In this document: positions 44,968-54,464 of the stretch, piece after piece
How the letters are laid out: the number at the start of each line of letters is the position of its first letter
How positions within the stretch are numbered: the first letter of the stretch is position 1
NCBI GenBank assembly: GCA_965279095.1
Contig: CBDIHH010000007.1
Coordinates: 930,001 to 994,000, forward strand
DNA length: 64,000 nucleotides
From: CBDIHH01 sp965279095
GTDB taxonomy: Bacteria > Pseudomonadota > Alphaproteobacteria > Caulobacterales > Caulobacteraceae
Reading direction: 5' to 3'
The notes under the pieces: model-generated
The model's database searches: none
What the model saw: only the letters and a program-made list of their open reading frames with translations
What the model was told of the DNA's origin: nothing
Program-made: the position numbers and the translations under genes

Positions 44968-45615
44968 ATGCTGCAGGCCAAGCCCGCATCAGCCGCCACG
45001 GTCAGGCGGCCCCGGACCTCGCGGGCCTTCGACCTGGTCCTGTCCGCTGTGGCCGTCGCCTTTCTCGCGCCGTTGCTGCTGCTGCTCGCCCTGGCGGTCA
45101 AACTGGAGGACGGCGGACCGGCCCTCTATGCGCAGGAGCGCATCGGCCTTCGCGGACGGCGGTTCCGCTGCCTCAAGTTCCGCAGCATGGCCACGGACTC
45201 GGCCGAGCGGTTGGCCATCCTGCTGGCCACAGACCCCGACGCGGCGGCCGAGTGGGCGCAAAATCACAAGCTCAAGATCGATCCCCGGGTGACCCGCATC
45301 GGCGCCTTCCTGCGCAAATCCAGCCTCGACGAGCTGCCGCAGCTGTTCAACGTCCTGCGCGGCGAGATGAGCCTGGTCGGGCCGCGGCCCATCGTCGAGG
45401 CGGAAGTGCCGCGATACGGGCCGAACTTCGCCGACTACTGCAGCGTGCGGCCCGGGATCACGGGCCTTTGGCAGATCAGCGGGCGAAGCGACATGGCCTA
45501 TGCGTCGCGCGTGGCGCTGGACGTGCAATACGCCCGGCGAAAATGCCTGGGGCTGGACCTTGCGATCATCCTCAAGACGATTCCGGCCGTGCTGATGCAG
45601 CGCGGCTCATACTGA
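44968..45615 (+). CDS. Sugar-phosphate transferase for polysaccharide initiation (PHPT family)
   Basis: 215 residues. Bacterial sugar transferase family: it moves a hexose-1-phosphate from a nucleotide sugar to undecaprenyl phosphate at the inner membrane. The single re-entrant hydrophobic helix is at about residues 22-48. The catalytic core has 'F-R-C-L-K-F-R-S-M', 'L-R-K-S-S-L-D-E-L-P-Q-L-F-N-V', 'S-L-V-G-P-R-P' and 'R-P-G-I-T-G-L-W-Q-I-S-G-R'. It lacks the long N-terminal membrane domain of WbaP-type enzymes. It has no polymerase or flippase neighbours. Confidence 0.92.
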   Translation: MLQAKPASAATVRRPRTSRAFDLVLSAVAVAFLAPLLLLLALAVKLEDGGPALYAQERIGLRGRRFRCLKFRSMATDSAERLAILLATDPDAAAEWAQNHKLKIDPRVTRIGAFLRKSSLDELPQLFNVLRGEMSLVGPRPIVEAEVPRYGPNFADYCSVRPGITGLWQISGRSDMAYASRVALDVQYARRKCLGLDLAIILKTIPAVLMQRGSY

Positions 45616-45630
45616 CCGGACGCGCCTTGT

Positions 45631-45897
45631 TCAGCGCATGTCCAGGGCGAGCAGAATTTCGCGGCGCCGCTTGTTGACCACCACGACCACCGCCCCCGCG
45701 TCCTTGGCAGGCGACGCCTCGAAATCGACCACCCACCGGTCGCCCAGGTCGCGGGCCACGGGACGGCTGAGATCGGCGCCGGGGAACCGGGCCGCCGCCT
45801 CGCGCCGCGCCGCGCCCAGGATGCTGCTCTTGGGGGGCTGCGGGATGGAGACGCAGCCGCTCACCAGCAGGGCCGCCACGATCGCCAGTCGTCTCAT
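45631..45897 (-). CDS. Small lipoprotein, hypothetical
   Basis: 88 residues from ATG 45897 (GGAAG upstream). A short signal peptide ends in the lipobox L-V-S-G-C, so it should be lipid-anchored. The mature part has a W-V-V-D-F-E strand and V-V-V-V-V-N-K-R-R near the end, perhaps a small alpha/beta fold. It converges with the sugar transferase. Function is not recognised. Confidence 0.75.
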   Translation of the reverse strand: MRRLAIVAALLVSGCVSIPQPPKSSILGAARREAAARFPGADLSRPVARDLGDRWVVDFEASPAKDAGAVVVVVNKRRREILLALDMR

Positions 45898-46165
45898 GGT
45901 TTGCTTCCGCGTGTCACAGGCCTGTCTCGGTTCTGCGGTTTGATCTGAACCTGCCCGCGGACGCGAGGCAAGGGGGAGCCGGGGGGGCGGGGTGCAGCGG
46001 TTGGCGAGTGGCTCAAGGTTAATTCGCGCGGAGCGGGAACAACCGCGACGAATCGCCTCAAACGGCCCGCGAATCATGGCGAAGCTTTAAGAAAAAGTAT
46101 ACGCGGCCGCATTTCGACCCTACAATAGCCTCTATATTTACTGGGTTATATTTGGGGTTGATCCT
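45898..46165. other. Intergenic region before the first GH16 gene
   Basis: The last 100 bases are clearly AT-richer than the surroundings (ttaagaaaaagtatac, ctatatttactgggttata). They probably hold the promoter of the gene at 46166. No single box is convincing, and no coding frame is seen. Confidence 0.5.
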
Positions 46166-49100
46166 GTGCCTTTAGACTTCTTCGGCAACACGGTGCTGCG
46201 CAGCGCCACGCCCACCAACACCATCGTGGGCGGCGCCAATGCGCTGCCGCTCGTTGGCACAGCCCAGGCGGACTCCATCACCGGCGGTGGCCTCGGACAC
46301 CCCATGTCGGGCCTCCTGGGGGACGACACCTATAAGATCAAGTCGCTGTTCGACAGCGTCTCCGAGGCCGCGGGCCAGGGCAATGACACCATCTCGGTGG
46401 CCGGCACCAAGGGCACGGACGCCATCAAGTGGTGGTACCTGCCCGACAACGTCGAGAACCTGGTCCTGTCCGGGGTGATCACCGGCTTCGGCAATTCGCA
46501 GCAGAACATCATCGACGGCAGCACCGGCACCCAGGTGATTGTCGGCGGCGGCGGCAACGACATCCTGACCGGCGGGGTGGCGGCGGACACCTTCCACTTC
46601 TCCACCGGCTCCGGCTACGACGTGGTCACCGATTTCAGCTCGGCCGACGGCGACCTGATCCGCCTGCAGGGCTACGGCCTGTATCAGTTCTCGCAGGTCC
46701 AGGCCGCCATGACCCAGGTCGGCGGCGATGTGATCCTCCAGCTCAGCCCCACCGACGCGATCAAGTTCCTCGGCACGACCCTCGCCAGCTTCCACGCCAC
46801 CGACTTCCTGCTGCCGGTGGACACGGGGGTCCTTCAGCTGACCTTCGCCGACGAGTTCGACACCCTCAACCTCGACCCCGAGACGGGTTGGGACACCACC
46901 TTCCCGTTCGGGTCGCCCAATGGGCCGGACTCGCTGCTCGCCCACACGCACAATGACGAGCTGCAGATCTACGTCGATCCGACCTATACGGGCTCGGGCA
47001 CAGAGCCCCTGGGGATCGATCCCTTCTCGGTGGACAGCGGCGTCCTGACCATCACCCTGCAGAAGACCACGCCGGCCCAGAAGGCGGATCTGTTCAACTA
47101 CAACTACACCTCCGGCCTGATCACCACGGCCGGGACCTTCTACCAGCAGTACGGCTACTTCGAGATGCGGGCCAAGCTGCCCGTGGCCGACGGCATGTGG
47201 TCGGCCTTCTGGCTCCTGCCCAAGGACCAGGCCGATACCCTCGAGCTCGATGTGTTCGAGAACATCGGCGACAACCGCACCTACGCCACCGAGCACCACA
47301 TCGATTCGACCGGCAAGAAGATCGTCACCAACCAGGGCCACGTGGTCGACGACATCTCCCAGTTCCACACCTACGGCATGCTTTGGACCGCCACGGACCT
47401 GGTCTGGTATATCGACGGGGTGGCGGTCTACACCCAGCCGACCTCGCCGGACATGAACCGGCCCATGTATATCCTCGCCAACCTGGCGCTCGGCGGCCGC
47501 TTCTCGGGGGCTCCGGATCCGGGCCTGACCACCGCGGCGATGCAGATCGACTACATCCGCGCCTATGACGTCGACCCCTTCGCCACCCAGTTCACGGTCA
47601 ACAACGGCGCCACGCCCCCCGCCTACGACACCTATCCGGGCGACGGGACGAACAACGACCTGGAGGGCTCCAGCGGCGCCGACCTGATGCAGGGCTTCGG
47701 CGGCAACGACACCGTCGACGGGGGCCTCGGCAACGACACCATGGATGGCGGCGACGGCGTCGACACCCTGAAATACGCCTATTCGCCGTCGGGCGTGACC
47801 GTGTCCCTGGCCATCAGCGGCCCCCAGAACACCATCGGCGCCGGCGTCGATACGATCACGGGCTTTGAGAACCTGCTGGGCTCCAACAAGGGCGACGATC
47901 TGACCGGCGACGACCTGGCCAACCAGATCGACGGCCGCGGCGGCGACGACATCATCGAGGGCGGCCTCGGCAACGACAACCTGCGCGGCAGCGCCGGGCT
48001 CGACACGGCCTCCTACGCCCATGCCAGCGGCGGCGTCACCGTCAGCCTGGCGATCCTGGTCAACCAGAACACCGGCAGCGCCGGGACCGACAAGCTGGCC
48101 GAGTTCGAGAACCTGCTTGGCTCCGACTTCAACGACGTCCTCACCGGCGACGCCTTCGACAATGTCATCCAGGGCGGCCTCGGCGCGGATGTGCTGGACG
48201 GCGGCCTCGGCATCGACACCGTCTCCTACGCCGGCGCGACGGCCGGGGTGACGGTGGACCTGTCGACGGCAGGCGCCCAGGACACCGGCGGCGCCGGCAT
48301 CGACACCCTGGTGAATTTCGAGAACCTGCTGGGGTCCGCCTTCGCCGACACCCTGACCGGCGACGCCAACGCCAACCGCATCGACGGCGGACTGGGCGAC
48401 GACACCCTGGCGGGCGGCCTCGGCGACGACGTCCTCGACGGCAATGTCGGCTCCGACACCGCCAGCTACGCGGGCGCCACGTCGGGGGTGACCGTGGACC
48501 TCGGCATCGTCGGCGCCCAGGACACCGGGGGCGCCGGCATCGACACCCTGGCCCGTATCGAGAACCTGATCGGTTCGGATTTCGCTGACGTGCTCCGGGG
48601 CGCCGCCGGCGCCAACACCCTCCAGGGCGGCCTGGGCGCCGACCTGCTGTCGGGTGACGGCGGCGACGACGTCATGGACGGCGGCGGCGATGTGGACACC
48701 GTTTCCTATGACGACGCCGGCTCGGCCGTGACCGTCGACCTGTCCATCGCGGGCCCGCAGAACACCGTCGGCGGCGGGACCGACACCCTGTCCAATATCG
48801 AGAACCTGACCGGCTCGGCCTTTGGCGACACCCTGACCGGCGACGCCGGCGCCAATGTGATCATGGGCGGCCAGGGCGTGGACCTGCTCGCGGGCGGTCT
48901 GGGCGATGACACCCTGGACGGGGGCGCCGATGTCGACACCGCCACCTATGCGGGCGCGGCGACGGGGGTCGTTGTCGACCTGTCCGTCGTCATCGCCCAG
49001 GACACCGTGGGCGCGGGCCTCGACACCCTGGCCAATATCGAGAACCTGATCGGCTCGGCCTTCGCCGACACCCTCACGGGGGACGGCGCCGCCAACCGGA

Positions 49101-50413
49101 TCGATGGCGGCCTCGGCGACGACAGCCTCTATGGCGGCGGCGGCGATGACCTGCTCATCGGCGGCGGCGGCTCCGACAAGGTCTTCGGCGGCGACGGTCT
49201 CGACACCCTGTTGCTCACCGGCCTGAAGGCCAACTACGCGGTGGCCCAGGTCCTCGGCGACCTGCGGCTCACCGACCTGCGCGCGGGCTCGCCCGATGGC
49301 GTCGTCCTGCTGAAGGACATGGAGAAGGTGCAGTTCGCCGACTTCCTGGCGGACGTGGGCAGCCTGCTGTCCCCGGGGGTGACCATCACCGGCACCGCGG
49401 CGGCGGACAATATCTCCACCAGCAAGACGGTGGCGGGCCAGCCCTTCGCCACGGGCCTCAGCGACACCATCTACGGCCTCGGCGGCAACGACAAGCTCGA
49501 CGGCGGCGGCGGCAGCGACCTGCTGGTCGGCGGCCTGGGCGACGACACCTACTATGTCAATGTCGCGGCCGACCAGGTCCAGGAAGCGGCTGGGGAAGGC
49601 AAGGACACGGTCATCGCCACCGCCAGCTTCGTGCTGAGCGACAACGTCGAGAACCTGACCCTGTCCGGGTCCGCCGCCCTCACCGGAACCGGCAACGGCC
49701 TGGACAACAAGATCGTCGGCAATTCCGGCGCGAACACCCTCTACGGGATGGGCGGCAAGGACGTCCTCGACGGCGGCGCCGGTGCGGACACCATGTATGG
49801 CGGGGCGGCCGACGATACCTACACGGTGGACAACGTCGGCGATCAGGTGATCGAGCTCGCCGGCGAGGGCAAGGACACCGTCAAGGCGTCCGTGACCTTC
49901 ACCCTGGGCGCCGAGGTCGAGGACCTGACCCTCTCCGGTTCGGCGGCCATCGATGGCACGGGCAACAACCTCGCCAACAAGCTGACCGGCAACAACGGGG
50001 CCAATGTGCTCACCGGCGGCGCGGGGGCCGACACCCTGTCCGGTGGCAGCGGCGATGACACCCTGATCGGCGGGACGGGCAAGGACAAGCTCACCGGGGG
50101 CGGCGGCGCCGACACCTTCGTGTTCGGTCCCGCCATCGCCGCTGACGCCGACACCGTGGCCGACTTCGTTCACCTGACCGACCACCTCGCCTTCAAGGGC
50201 AGCGACTACGGTCTGTCGGTCGGCGCCCTGGATCCCGGCAGTCTGGTGTTCGGCGCCGCGGCCATCCATGCCCACAGCGAGTTCATCTTCGACGCCGCCA
50301 AGAAGGCGTTGTTGTGGGACGCCGATGGGGTCGGCGGCGCGGCGGCGGTCACCGTCGCCACCTTCTCCACGGCGATCACCCTGACCGCCTCCGACTTCCT
50401 GATCCTGGCCTGA
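46166..50413 (+). CDS. Secreted GH16 glycosidase with RTX repeats (copy 1)
   Basis: 1415 residues from GTG 46166 (start P-L-D-F-F-G). The N-terminal beta-roll spans about 1-220 and includes G-G-G-G-N-D-I-L-T-G-G. The GH16 domain (about 225-475) has the catalytic motif E360-L-D-V-F-E365, which hydrolyses beta-glucans or related polymers. Then long RTX runs (G-G-x-G-x-D-x-L), about 505-1050, and a second tail to the end. It lacks the Ig-like repeats of the other copies but has the most RTX units. The C-terminus reads A-S-D-F-L-I-L-A, close to a type I secretion tail. No N-terminal signal peptide. Confidence 0.88.
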   Translation: MPLDFFGNTVLRSATPTNTIVGGANALPLVGTAQADSITGGGLGHPMSGLLGDDTYKIKSLFDSVSEAAGQGNDTISVAGTKGTDAIKWWYLPDNVENLVLSGVITGFGNSQQNIIDGSTGTQVIVGGGGNDILTGGVAADTFHFSTGSGYDVVTDFSSADGDLIRLQGYGLYQFSQVQAAMTQVGGDVILQLSPTDAIKFLGTTLASFHATDFLLPVDTGVLQLTFADEFDTLNLDPETGWDTTFPFGSPNGPDSLLAHTHNDELQIYVDPTYTGSGTEPLGIDPFSVDSGVLTITLQKTTPAQKADLFNYNYTSGLITTAGTFYQQYGYFEMRAKLPVADGMWSAFWLLPKDQADTLELDVFENIGDNRTYATEHHIDSTGKKIVTNQGHVVDDISQFHTYGMLWTATDLVWYIDGVAVYTQPTSPDMNRPMYILANLALGGRFSGAPDPGLTTAAMQIDYIRAYDVDPFATQFTVNNGATPPAYDTYPGDGTNNDLEGSSGADLMQGFGGNDTVDGGLGNDTMDGGDGVDTLKYAYSPSGVTVSLAISGPQNTIGAGVDTITGFENLLGSNKGDDLTGDDLANQIDGRGGDDIIEGGLGNDNLRGSAGLDTASYAHASGGVTVSLAILVNQNTGSAGTDKLAEFENLLGSDFNDVLTGDAFDNVIQGGLGADVLDGGLGIDTVSYAGATAGVTVDLSTAGAQDTGGAGIDTLVNFENLLGSAFADTLTGDANANRIDGGLGDDTLAGGLGDDVLDGNVGSDTASYAGATSGVTVDLGIVGAQDTGGAGIDTLARIENLIGSDFADVLRGAAGANTLQGGLGADLLSGDGGDDVMDGGGDVDTVSYDDAGSAVTVDLSIAGPQNTVGGGTDTLSNIENLTGSAFGDTLTGDAGANVIMGGQGVDLLAGGLGDDTLDGGADVDTATYAGAATGVVVDLSVVIAQDTVGAGLDTLANIENLIGSAFADTLTGDGAANRIDGGLGDDSLYGGGGDDLLIGGGGSDKVFGGDGLDTLLLTGLKANYAVAQVLGDLRLTDLRAGSPDGVVLLKDMEKVQFADFLADVGSLLSPGVTITGTAAADNISTSKTVAGQPFATGLSDTIYGLGGNDKLDGGGGSDLLVGGLGDDTYYVNVAADQVQEAAGEGKDTVIATASFVLSDNVENLTLSGSAALTGTGNGLDNKIVGNSGANTLYGMGGKDVLDGGAGADTMYGGAADDTYTVDNVGDQVIELAGEGKDTVKASVTFTLGAEVEDLTLSGSAAIDGTGNNLANKLTGNNGANVLTGGAGADTLSGGSGDDTLIGGTGKDKLTGGGGADTFVFGPAIAADADTVADFVHLTDHLAFKGSDYGLSVGALDPGSLVFGAAAIHAHSEFIFDAAKKALLWDADGVGGAAAVTVATFSTAITLTASDFLILA

Positions 50414-50428
50414 CGCCCGGCCGACGGC

Positions 50429-50454
50429 GCCGCGAAATCCCCAGATTTCGCGGC
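50429..50454 (+). terminator. Terminator hairpin after GH16 copy 1
   Basis: gccgcgaaatc (50429-50439) pairs perfectly with gatttcgcggc (50444-50454) around a four-base loop. It sits 15 bases after the stop. There is no clear T-tract. Confidence 0.6.
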
Positions 50455-50504
50455 GAATCGTCCCGCACCCTGCAACCGCGGGCGGCCGATGCCGTTCTCG
50501 GGGC

Positions 50505-50669
50505 ATGAAGGATCTGACTTCAGACGACGCCTATCTCGATCGCCTGTGGCGCGCGCGCTACGGCGAGCCCCTGCCCGTGCGGGGTTGCGCCGACCTTGTG
50601 AGGCGTTTGCATCCGGAGCTGTTCGAGGACGCGGATTCGAGCGCGCCGCTGGCAGATCCGGTGCAGTAG
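50505..50669 (+). CDS. Small protein of 54 residues, hypothetical
   Basis: Begins ATG at 50505 and ends TAG at 50669. The start M-K-D-L-T-S-D-D-A-Y-L-D-R-L-W and the segment R-Y-G-E-P-L-P-V-R resemble a short family of alphaproteobacterial proteins that begin D-D-A-Y/F-L-x-x-L-W. That is recalled, not searched. It lies between the first two GH16 genes; function is unknown. Confidence 0.5.
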   Translation: MKDLTSDDAYLDRLWRARYGEPLPVRGCADLVRRLHPELFEDADSSAPLADPVQ

Positions 50670-50933
50670 CATTTGCGCCGATAGCAACAAATCACGGCCC
50701 CAGTCGACCAACCGAAGAGGCGTATTCATCAAGCTGAACGCGGCGTTCATCTGTGGTTCAGAATTTATATACTTGCGGATTGCGCCAGCCGTGGTCAACA
50801 AATCTGCTTTAATCTGACGATTCTCAGCAACGTGCCGTAACTAATCTCATACTGCCGCGTTAGAGGCACGCGGGCGGTTTTGCCCGGCATGGGGTGGCGT
50901 ATGGGTTGGCGTTGGCACAGGCGGGGCCTTTAA
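50670..50933. other. Intergenic region before GH16 copy 2
   Basis: About 260 bases, AT-richer in the middle (near 50690-50850). It should contain the promoter of the gene at 50934. No clear boxes, repeats or small frames are seen. Confidence 0.45.
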
Positions 50934-53900
50934 ATGGCGCTCGTCTATAGGGATTTCTTCGGCGCCATCGTTCCCCAAAGCGCGGCTACGACGACAACGA
51001 TCACCGGCGGCGCCGGGACCGAGCCCCTGGTGGGAACCGGCGCGGCCGACCTGCTCGTGGGCGGCGGCGGCGGCCATCTGATGATCGGGGGCGCCGGCGA
51101 CGACACCTACCAGGTCAATGTCAGCGCCGACTCCGTTCTGGAACTCGACGCCCCGGGCGTCGACACGGTCCAGGTCCGCAACGTCAAGGTCTTCACCCTG
51201 ACCGCCGGCGTCGAGAACCTGTCCGTCTTCGGCAAGATGACCGCCTTCGGCAACGACCAGGCCAATCTGATCATCGGCAACATCTATGCCCAGACGCTCA
51301 CGGGCGGCGGCGGGAACGACGTCATCTCCGGGGGCGCCGGCGCGGATGTCTTCGTGTTCGGCGCGGGCTCGGGGTTCGACGTGGTGACCGATTTCTCCAG
51401 CAGCCAGGCGGACCGGGTCCGCATTCTGGATCACGGCTTCCGGAGCTTCGCCCAAGTCACCGGCGCCATGACCCAGGTGGGCTCGGATGTGGTCCTGCGC
51501 CTGTCGGACACCGACGCCATCAAGTTCCTCAACACCACCATCGCCGGCTTCCAGTCCACCGACTTCCAGCTCGCCTCCGACGCTTCCAACCAGGTGCTGA
51601 GCTTCGCCGCCGAATTCGACGCCCCCTTGAGCTTCTACGATCCGCAGACGGGGGCCGGCGTGTGGAACACCCGCTACGAGTCCGGCGATGCGTCGGGCCT
51701 GCGCGCCTACACCAGCCACACCCTGCGCAATAACGGCGAGAAGCAGATCTACGTCGACGCCGCCTTCGCTGGATCAGGGGACGCAGCCCTGGGGCTCAAC
51801 CCCTTCACGGTCGCAGACGGCGTGCTCGATATCGCCGCCACCGTGACCACGGACGCCGAGAAGTCGTCGCTCTGGTACTACAAATACAAGTCCGGCCTGC
51901 TGACCACCGCCGACTCCTTCGCCCAGACCTACGGCTATTTCGAGGTGCGGGCGCAGCTGCCCGAGGGACAGGGGCTCTGGCCGGCCTTCTGGCTGCTGCC
52001 TCAGGACGGAACCCGCGGGCTGGAGCTGGATGTCCTCGAGCAGATCGGCGGCGCCACCGGCTATTTCACCAGTCACAGCAATATCGCCGGCGTGGCCGGG
52101 ACCAGCGCCCTGGTGCCCAACGCCACCAGCCAGTTCCACACCTATGGCCTGCTGTGGACCAATCGCGAGCTGGTCTGGTACGTCGATGGCGGGGCGGTGG
52201 CCTCCATGGCCACGCCGGCCGATCTCAATCGGCCGATGTACATGCTGCTGAACCAGGCGGTCGGCGGAACCTTCCCCGGCAATCCCTCCGCCGACTTTGC
52301 CGGCGCGGACCTGAAGGTCGACTATGTGCGCGCCTACAGTCTGAACGCGGGCGGCGGGGGGGATGGGGACCTCGGCGTGCGCATGGCCAAGGACGTTGTC
52401 GGGGCCGGGCAGCGGGACCATGTCGGCTATGTCGTCACCGGGCTGGACGTTGGGGCCAGCGGCATCGTCACCTTCACCGACAGCAGCGGGCGGGCCTTGA
52501 CCATCGATGTCGCGGCCAACGGCGCCGCCGTCGCTGATCTCAGCACCCTGGCCCCGGGCGCCGTCAACGTGGCCATCGCCATGCGGGGGCCGGACGAGGC
52601 CCTCTGGCCCGGCGCAGGTCAGGGCTTCTTGATCGATGCCAACCTCGACAGCGACCTGAAGGTCTCTACCCCCTTCAGCCTGGACGCCGACCAGAAGGCG
52701 GCGGCGAGATTCACCCTGACCGGGCTGGACGAGGGTTCGGCCGCCACGGTCACCATCACCGATGGTCGCGGCCAACAGGTCGTGGTCAACCCCACCGTCA
52801 ATGGCGTCTTCACCGCGGACCTGTCGGGCCTTGCCGACGGTAAGCTGCTCGTCGTCCTCTCCCAGTCCGACGCGGACGGCCGGGTGCTGGCCGGCGTCGG
52901 CGGCAGCGTCGCCCTGGACTCCACCGCTGACGACCTGGGCGACCTTGCCCTCGCCCTCACGACCGTGGCCAACGCCCGCAACAGCGGCCACCTCACCTTC
53001 AACCTGGCGGGCCTCGACAAGGACGCCGCCGGCGTCGTCACCTTCTCCGACTCCGTCGGGGGCGTGGTGACGGCCCGGCTGAACAACAACAGCGCGCCGT
53101 TCGTGGACCTCACCAGCCTGGCCGACGGCCTCGTCACGGTCTCCGCCATGGCCATCGACGACGTCGGCAACCGCGCCTCTGCGGCGCCGGTGACGCTCAC
53201 CCTCGACACCCGGATCGATCAGGGGGGCGACCTGGCCTTCTCCCTCCCCCTCGCCGCGATCAATGCCCTTGAGAAGACCTATGCGCCCTATTTGCTCGCC
53301 GGGCTGGATGCCGACGCCGTCGCCTTGGTGACCTTCACCGACAGTCTTGGCGGCCGGGTGACGGTCACGGGGGTCAATGGCGGCGGCCGGGTCGACCTCA
53401 GCGGACTGGCGGCGGGGCCGATCACCGTCGACGTGGCGGTCAGCGACATGGCCGGCAACAGCACGACCCTGGCCGGGGCGTTGGTTCTGGCGCCGGGCGC
53501 GGCGCCGCTGCCCTCGAGCGCCCTGGTCTTCGCCCCCGCGTCCGGCGGGGCGACCCTGGGCGGCGCGGGCGCCGACCTGATCATCGCCGGGGCGGGGAAC
53601 GACCTCATCTCAGGCGGAGAGGGCGTCAACACCGTCTCCTACAACGCCGCCGCCTCGGGGGTGACGGTCTCCCTGGGCGTCACCGGCGCTCAGGTCACCG
53701 GGGGCTCCGGCAAGGATACCCTGTCTGGCGTGCAGAACCTGATCGGCTCGGCCTTCGCCGACAGGCTCAGCGGGGCGGGCGACGCCAACACCCTTCTGGG
53801 CGGCGCGGGGGACGATAGCCTCAGCGGCGGGGGCGGCGATGATCTCCTCGCCGGCGGCAGCGGCGCCGACAGCCTGAACGGGGGCAATGGCGTTGATACG

Positions 53901-54443
53901 GCCTCCTATTTCGACGCCGTGTCCGGAGTGTCCGTCAACCTGGCCCTCACGGGGGCTCAGGACACCGGCGGGGCGGGCATCGACACCCTGACCGCCATCG
54001 AGTCCCTGATCGGCTCGGGCTTCGGCGACCTGCTGACCGGGTCCAATGGCGACAACCGCCTGAGCGGCGGCGCCGGCGACGACGTGCTGACGGGGGGCCT
54101 CGGGGCCGACCTGCTGTGCGGCGGCCTGGGCGCCGATCGCTTCGTCTACAAGTCGATCGTCGAGTCGAAGATGCTGCCCGGCTCCCAGGATCAGATCCTG
54201 GATTTCAGCGCCGCGCAGGGCGACCGGCTGGACCTGTCGGGCATCGACGCCAGCACTGTGATGCCGGGGGACGACGCCTTCAGTCTGACCACGAGCTTCA
54301 CCCGCTCCGCCGGCCAGCTCATCCAGACGGCCAGTGGGGACGGCTATCTGGTCCAGGGCGACGTTAATGGCGACGGGGTCGCGGACTTCGCGGTGCTGGT
54401 GCACTCGGTCAGCGCGCTCACCGCCGCCGATATCATCCTCTAG
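50934..54443 (+). CDS. Secreted GH16 glycosidase with Ig-like and RTX domains (copy 2)
   Basis: 1169 residues. The N-terminal Y-R-D-F-F-G and beta-roll end at about residue 220 in a D-F-Q-L motif. The GH16 domain follows with E364-L-D-V-L-E369. From about 480 to 860 there are several Ig-like repeats of around 95 residues (L-T-G-L-D-x-G-x-x-x-x-V-T-x-T-D). The C-terminal RTX region has G-G-A-G-D-D-S-L-S-G-G-G, and the last block reads G-D-V-N-G-D-G-V-A-D-F, then A-A-D-I-I-L at the end. It is a type I secretion substrate by its tail. Its 3' end abuts copy 3, with 21 bases between the stops. Confidence 0.88.
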   Translation: MALVYRDFFGAIVPQSAATTTTITGGAGTEPLVGTGAADLLVGGGGGHLMIGGAGDDTYQVNVSADSVLELDAPGVDTVQVRNVKVFTLTAGVENLSVFGKMTAFGNDQANLIIGNIYAQTLTGGGGNDVISGGAGADVFVFGAGSGFDVVTDFSSSQADRVRILDHGFRSFAQVTGAMTQVGSDVVLRLSDTDAIKFLNTTIAGFQSTDFQLASDASNQVLSFAAEFDAPLSFYDPQTGAGVWNTRYESGDASGLRAYTSHTLRNNGEKQIYVDAAFAGSGDAALGLNPFTVADGVLDIAATVTTDAEKSSLWYYKYKSGLLTTADSFAQTYGYFEVRAQLPEGQGLWPAFWLLPQDGTRGLELDVLEQIGGATGYFTSHSNIAGVAGTSALVPNATSQFHTYGLLWTNRELVWYVDGGAVASMATPADLNRPMYMLLNQAVGGTFPGNPSADFAGADLKVDYVRAYSLNAGGGGDGDLGVRMAKDVVGAGQRDHVGYVVTGLDVGASGIVTFTDSSGRALTIDVAANGAAVADLSTLAPGAVNVAIAMRGPDEALWPGAGQGFLIDANLDSDLKVSTPFSLDADQKAAARFTLTGLDEGSAATVTITDGRGQQVVVNPTVNGVFTADLSGLADGKLLVVLSQSDADGRVLAGVGGSVALDSTADDLGDLALALTTVANARNSGHLTFNLAGLDKDAAGVVTFSDSVGGVVTARLNNNSAPFVDLTSLADGLVTVSAMAIDDVGNRASAAPVTLTLDTRIDQGGDLAFSLPLAAINALEKTYAPYLLAGLDADAVALVTFTDSLGGRVTVTGVNGGGRVDLSGLAAGPITVDVAVSDMAGNSTTLAGALVLAPGAAPLPSSALVFAPASGGATLGGAGADLIIAGAGNDLISGGEGVNTVSYNAAASGVTVSLGVTGAQVTGGSGKDTLSGVQNLIGSAFADRLSGAGDANTLLGGAGDDSLSGGGGDDLLAGGSGADSLNGGNGVDTASYFDAVSGVSVNLALTGAQDTGGAGIDTLTAIESLIGSGFGDLLTGSNGDNRLSGGAGDDVLTGGLGADLLCGGLGADRFVYKSIVESKMLPGSQDQILDFSAAQGDRLDLSGIDASTVMPGDDAFSLTTSFTRSAGQLIQTASGDGYLVQGDVNGDGVADFAVLVHSVSALTAADIIL

Positions 54444-54464
54444 GGCGAGACCGCCCCCACCCGG

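Noticed and set aside
47600..50100. Dense short DNA repeats that could look like a CRISPR or satellite
   Set aside because: They are codons of RTX nonapeptides (G-G-x-G-x-D-x-L) within one frame; spacing is irregular and there are no spacers.
46172..50506. A 1444-codon open frame antisense to GH16 copy 1
   Set aside because: It mirrors the RTX repeats of the real gene. High GC keeps antisense frames open, and the protein shows no domain logic.
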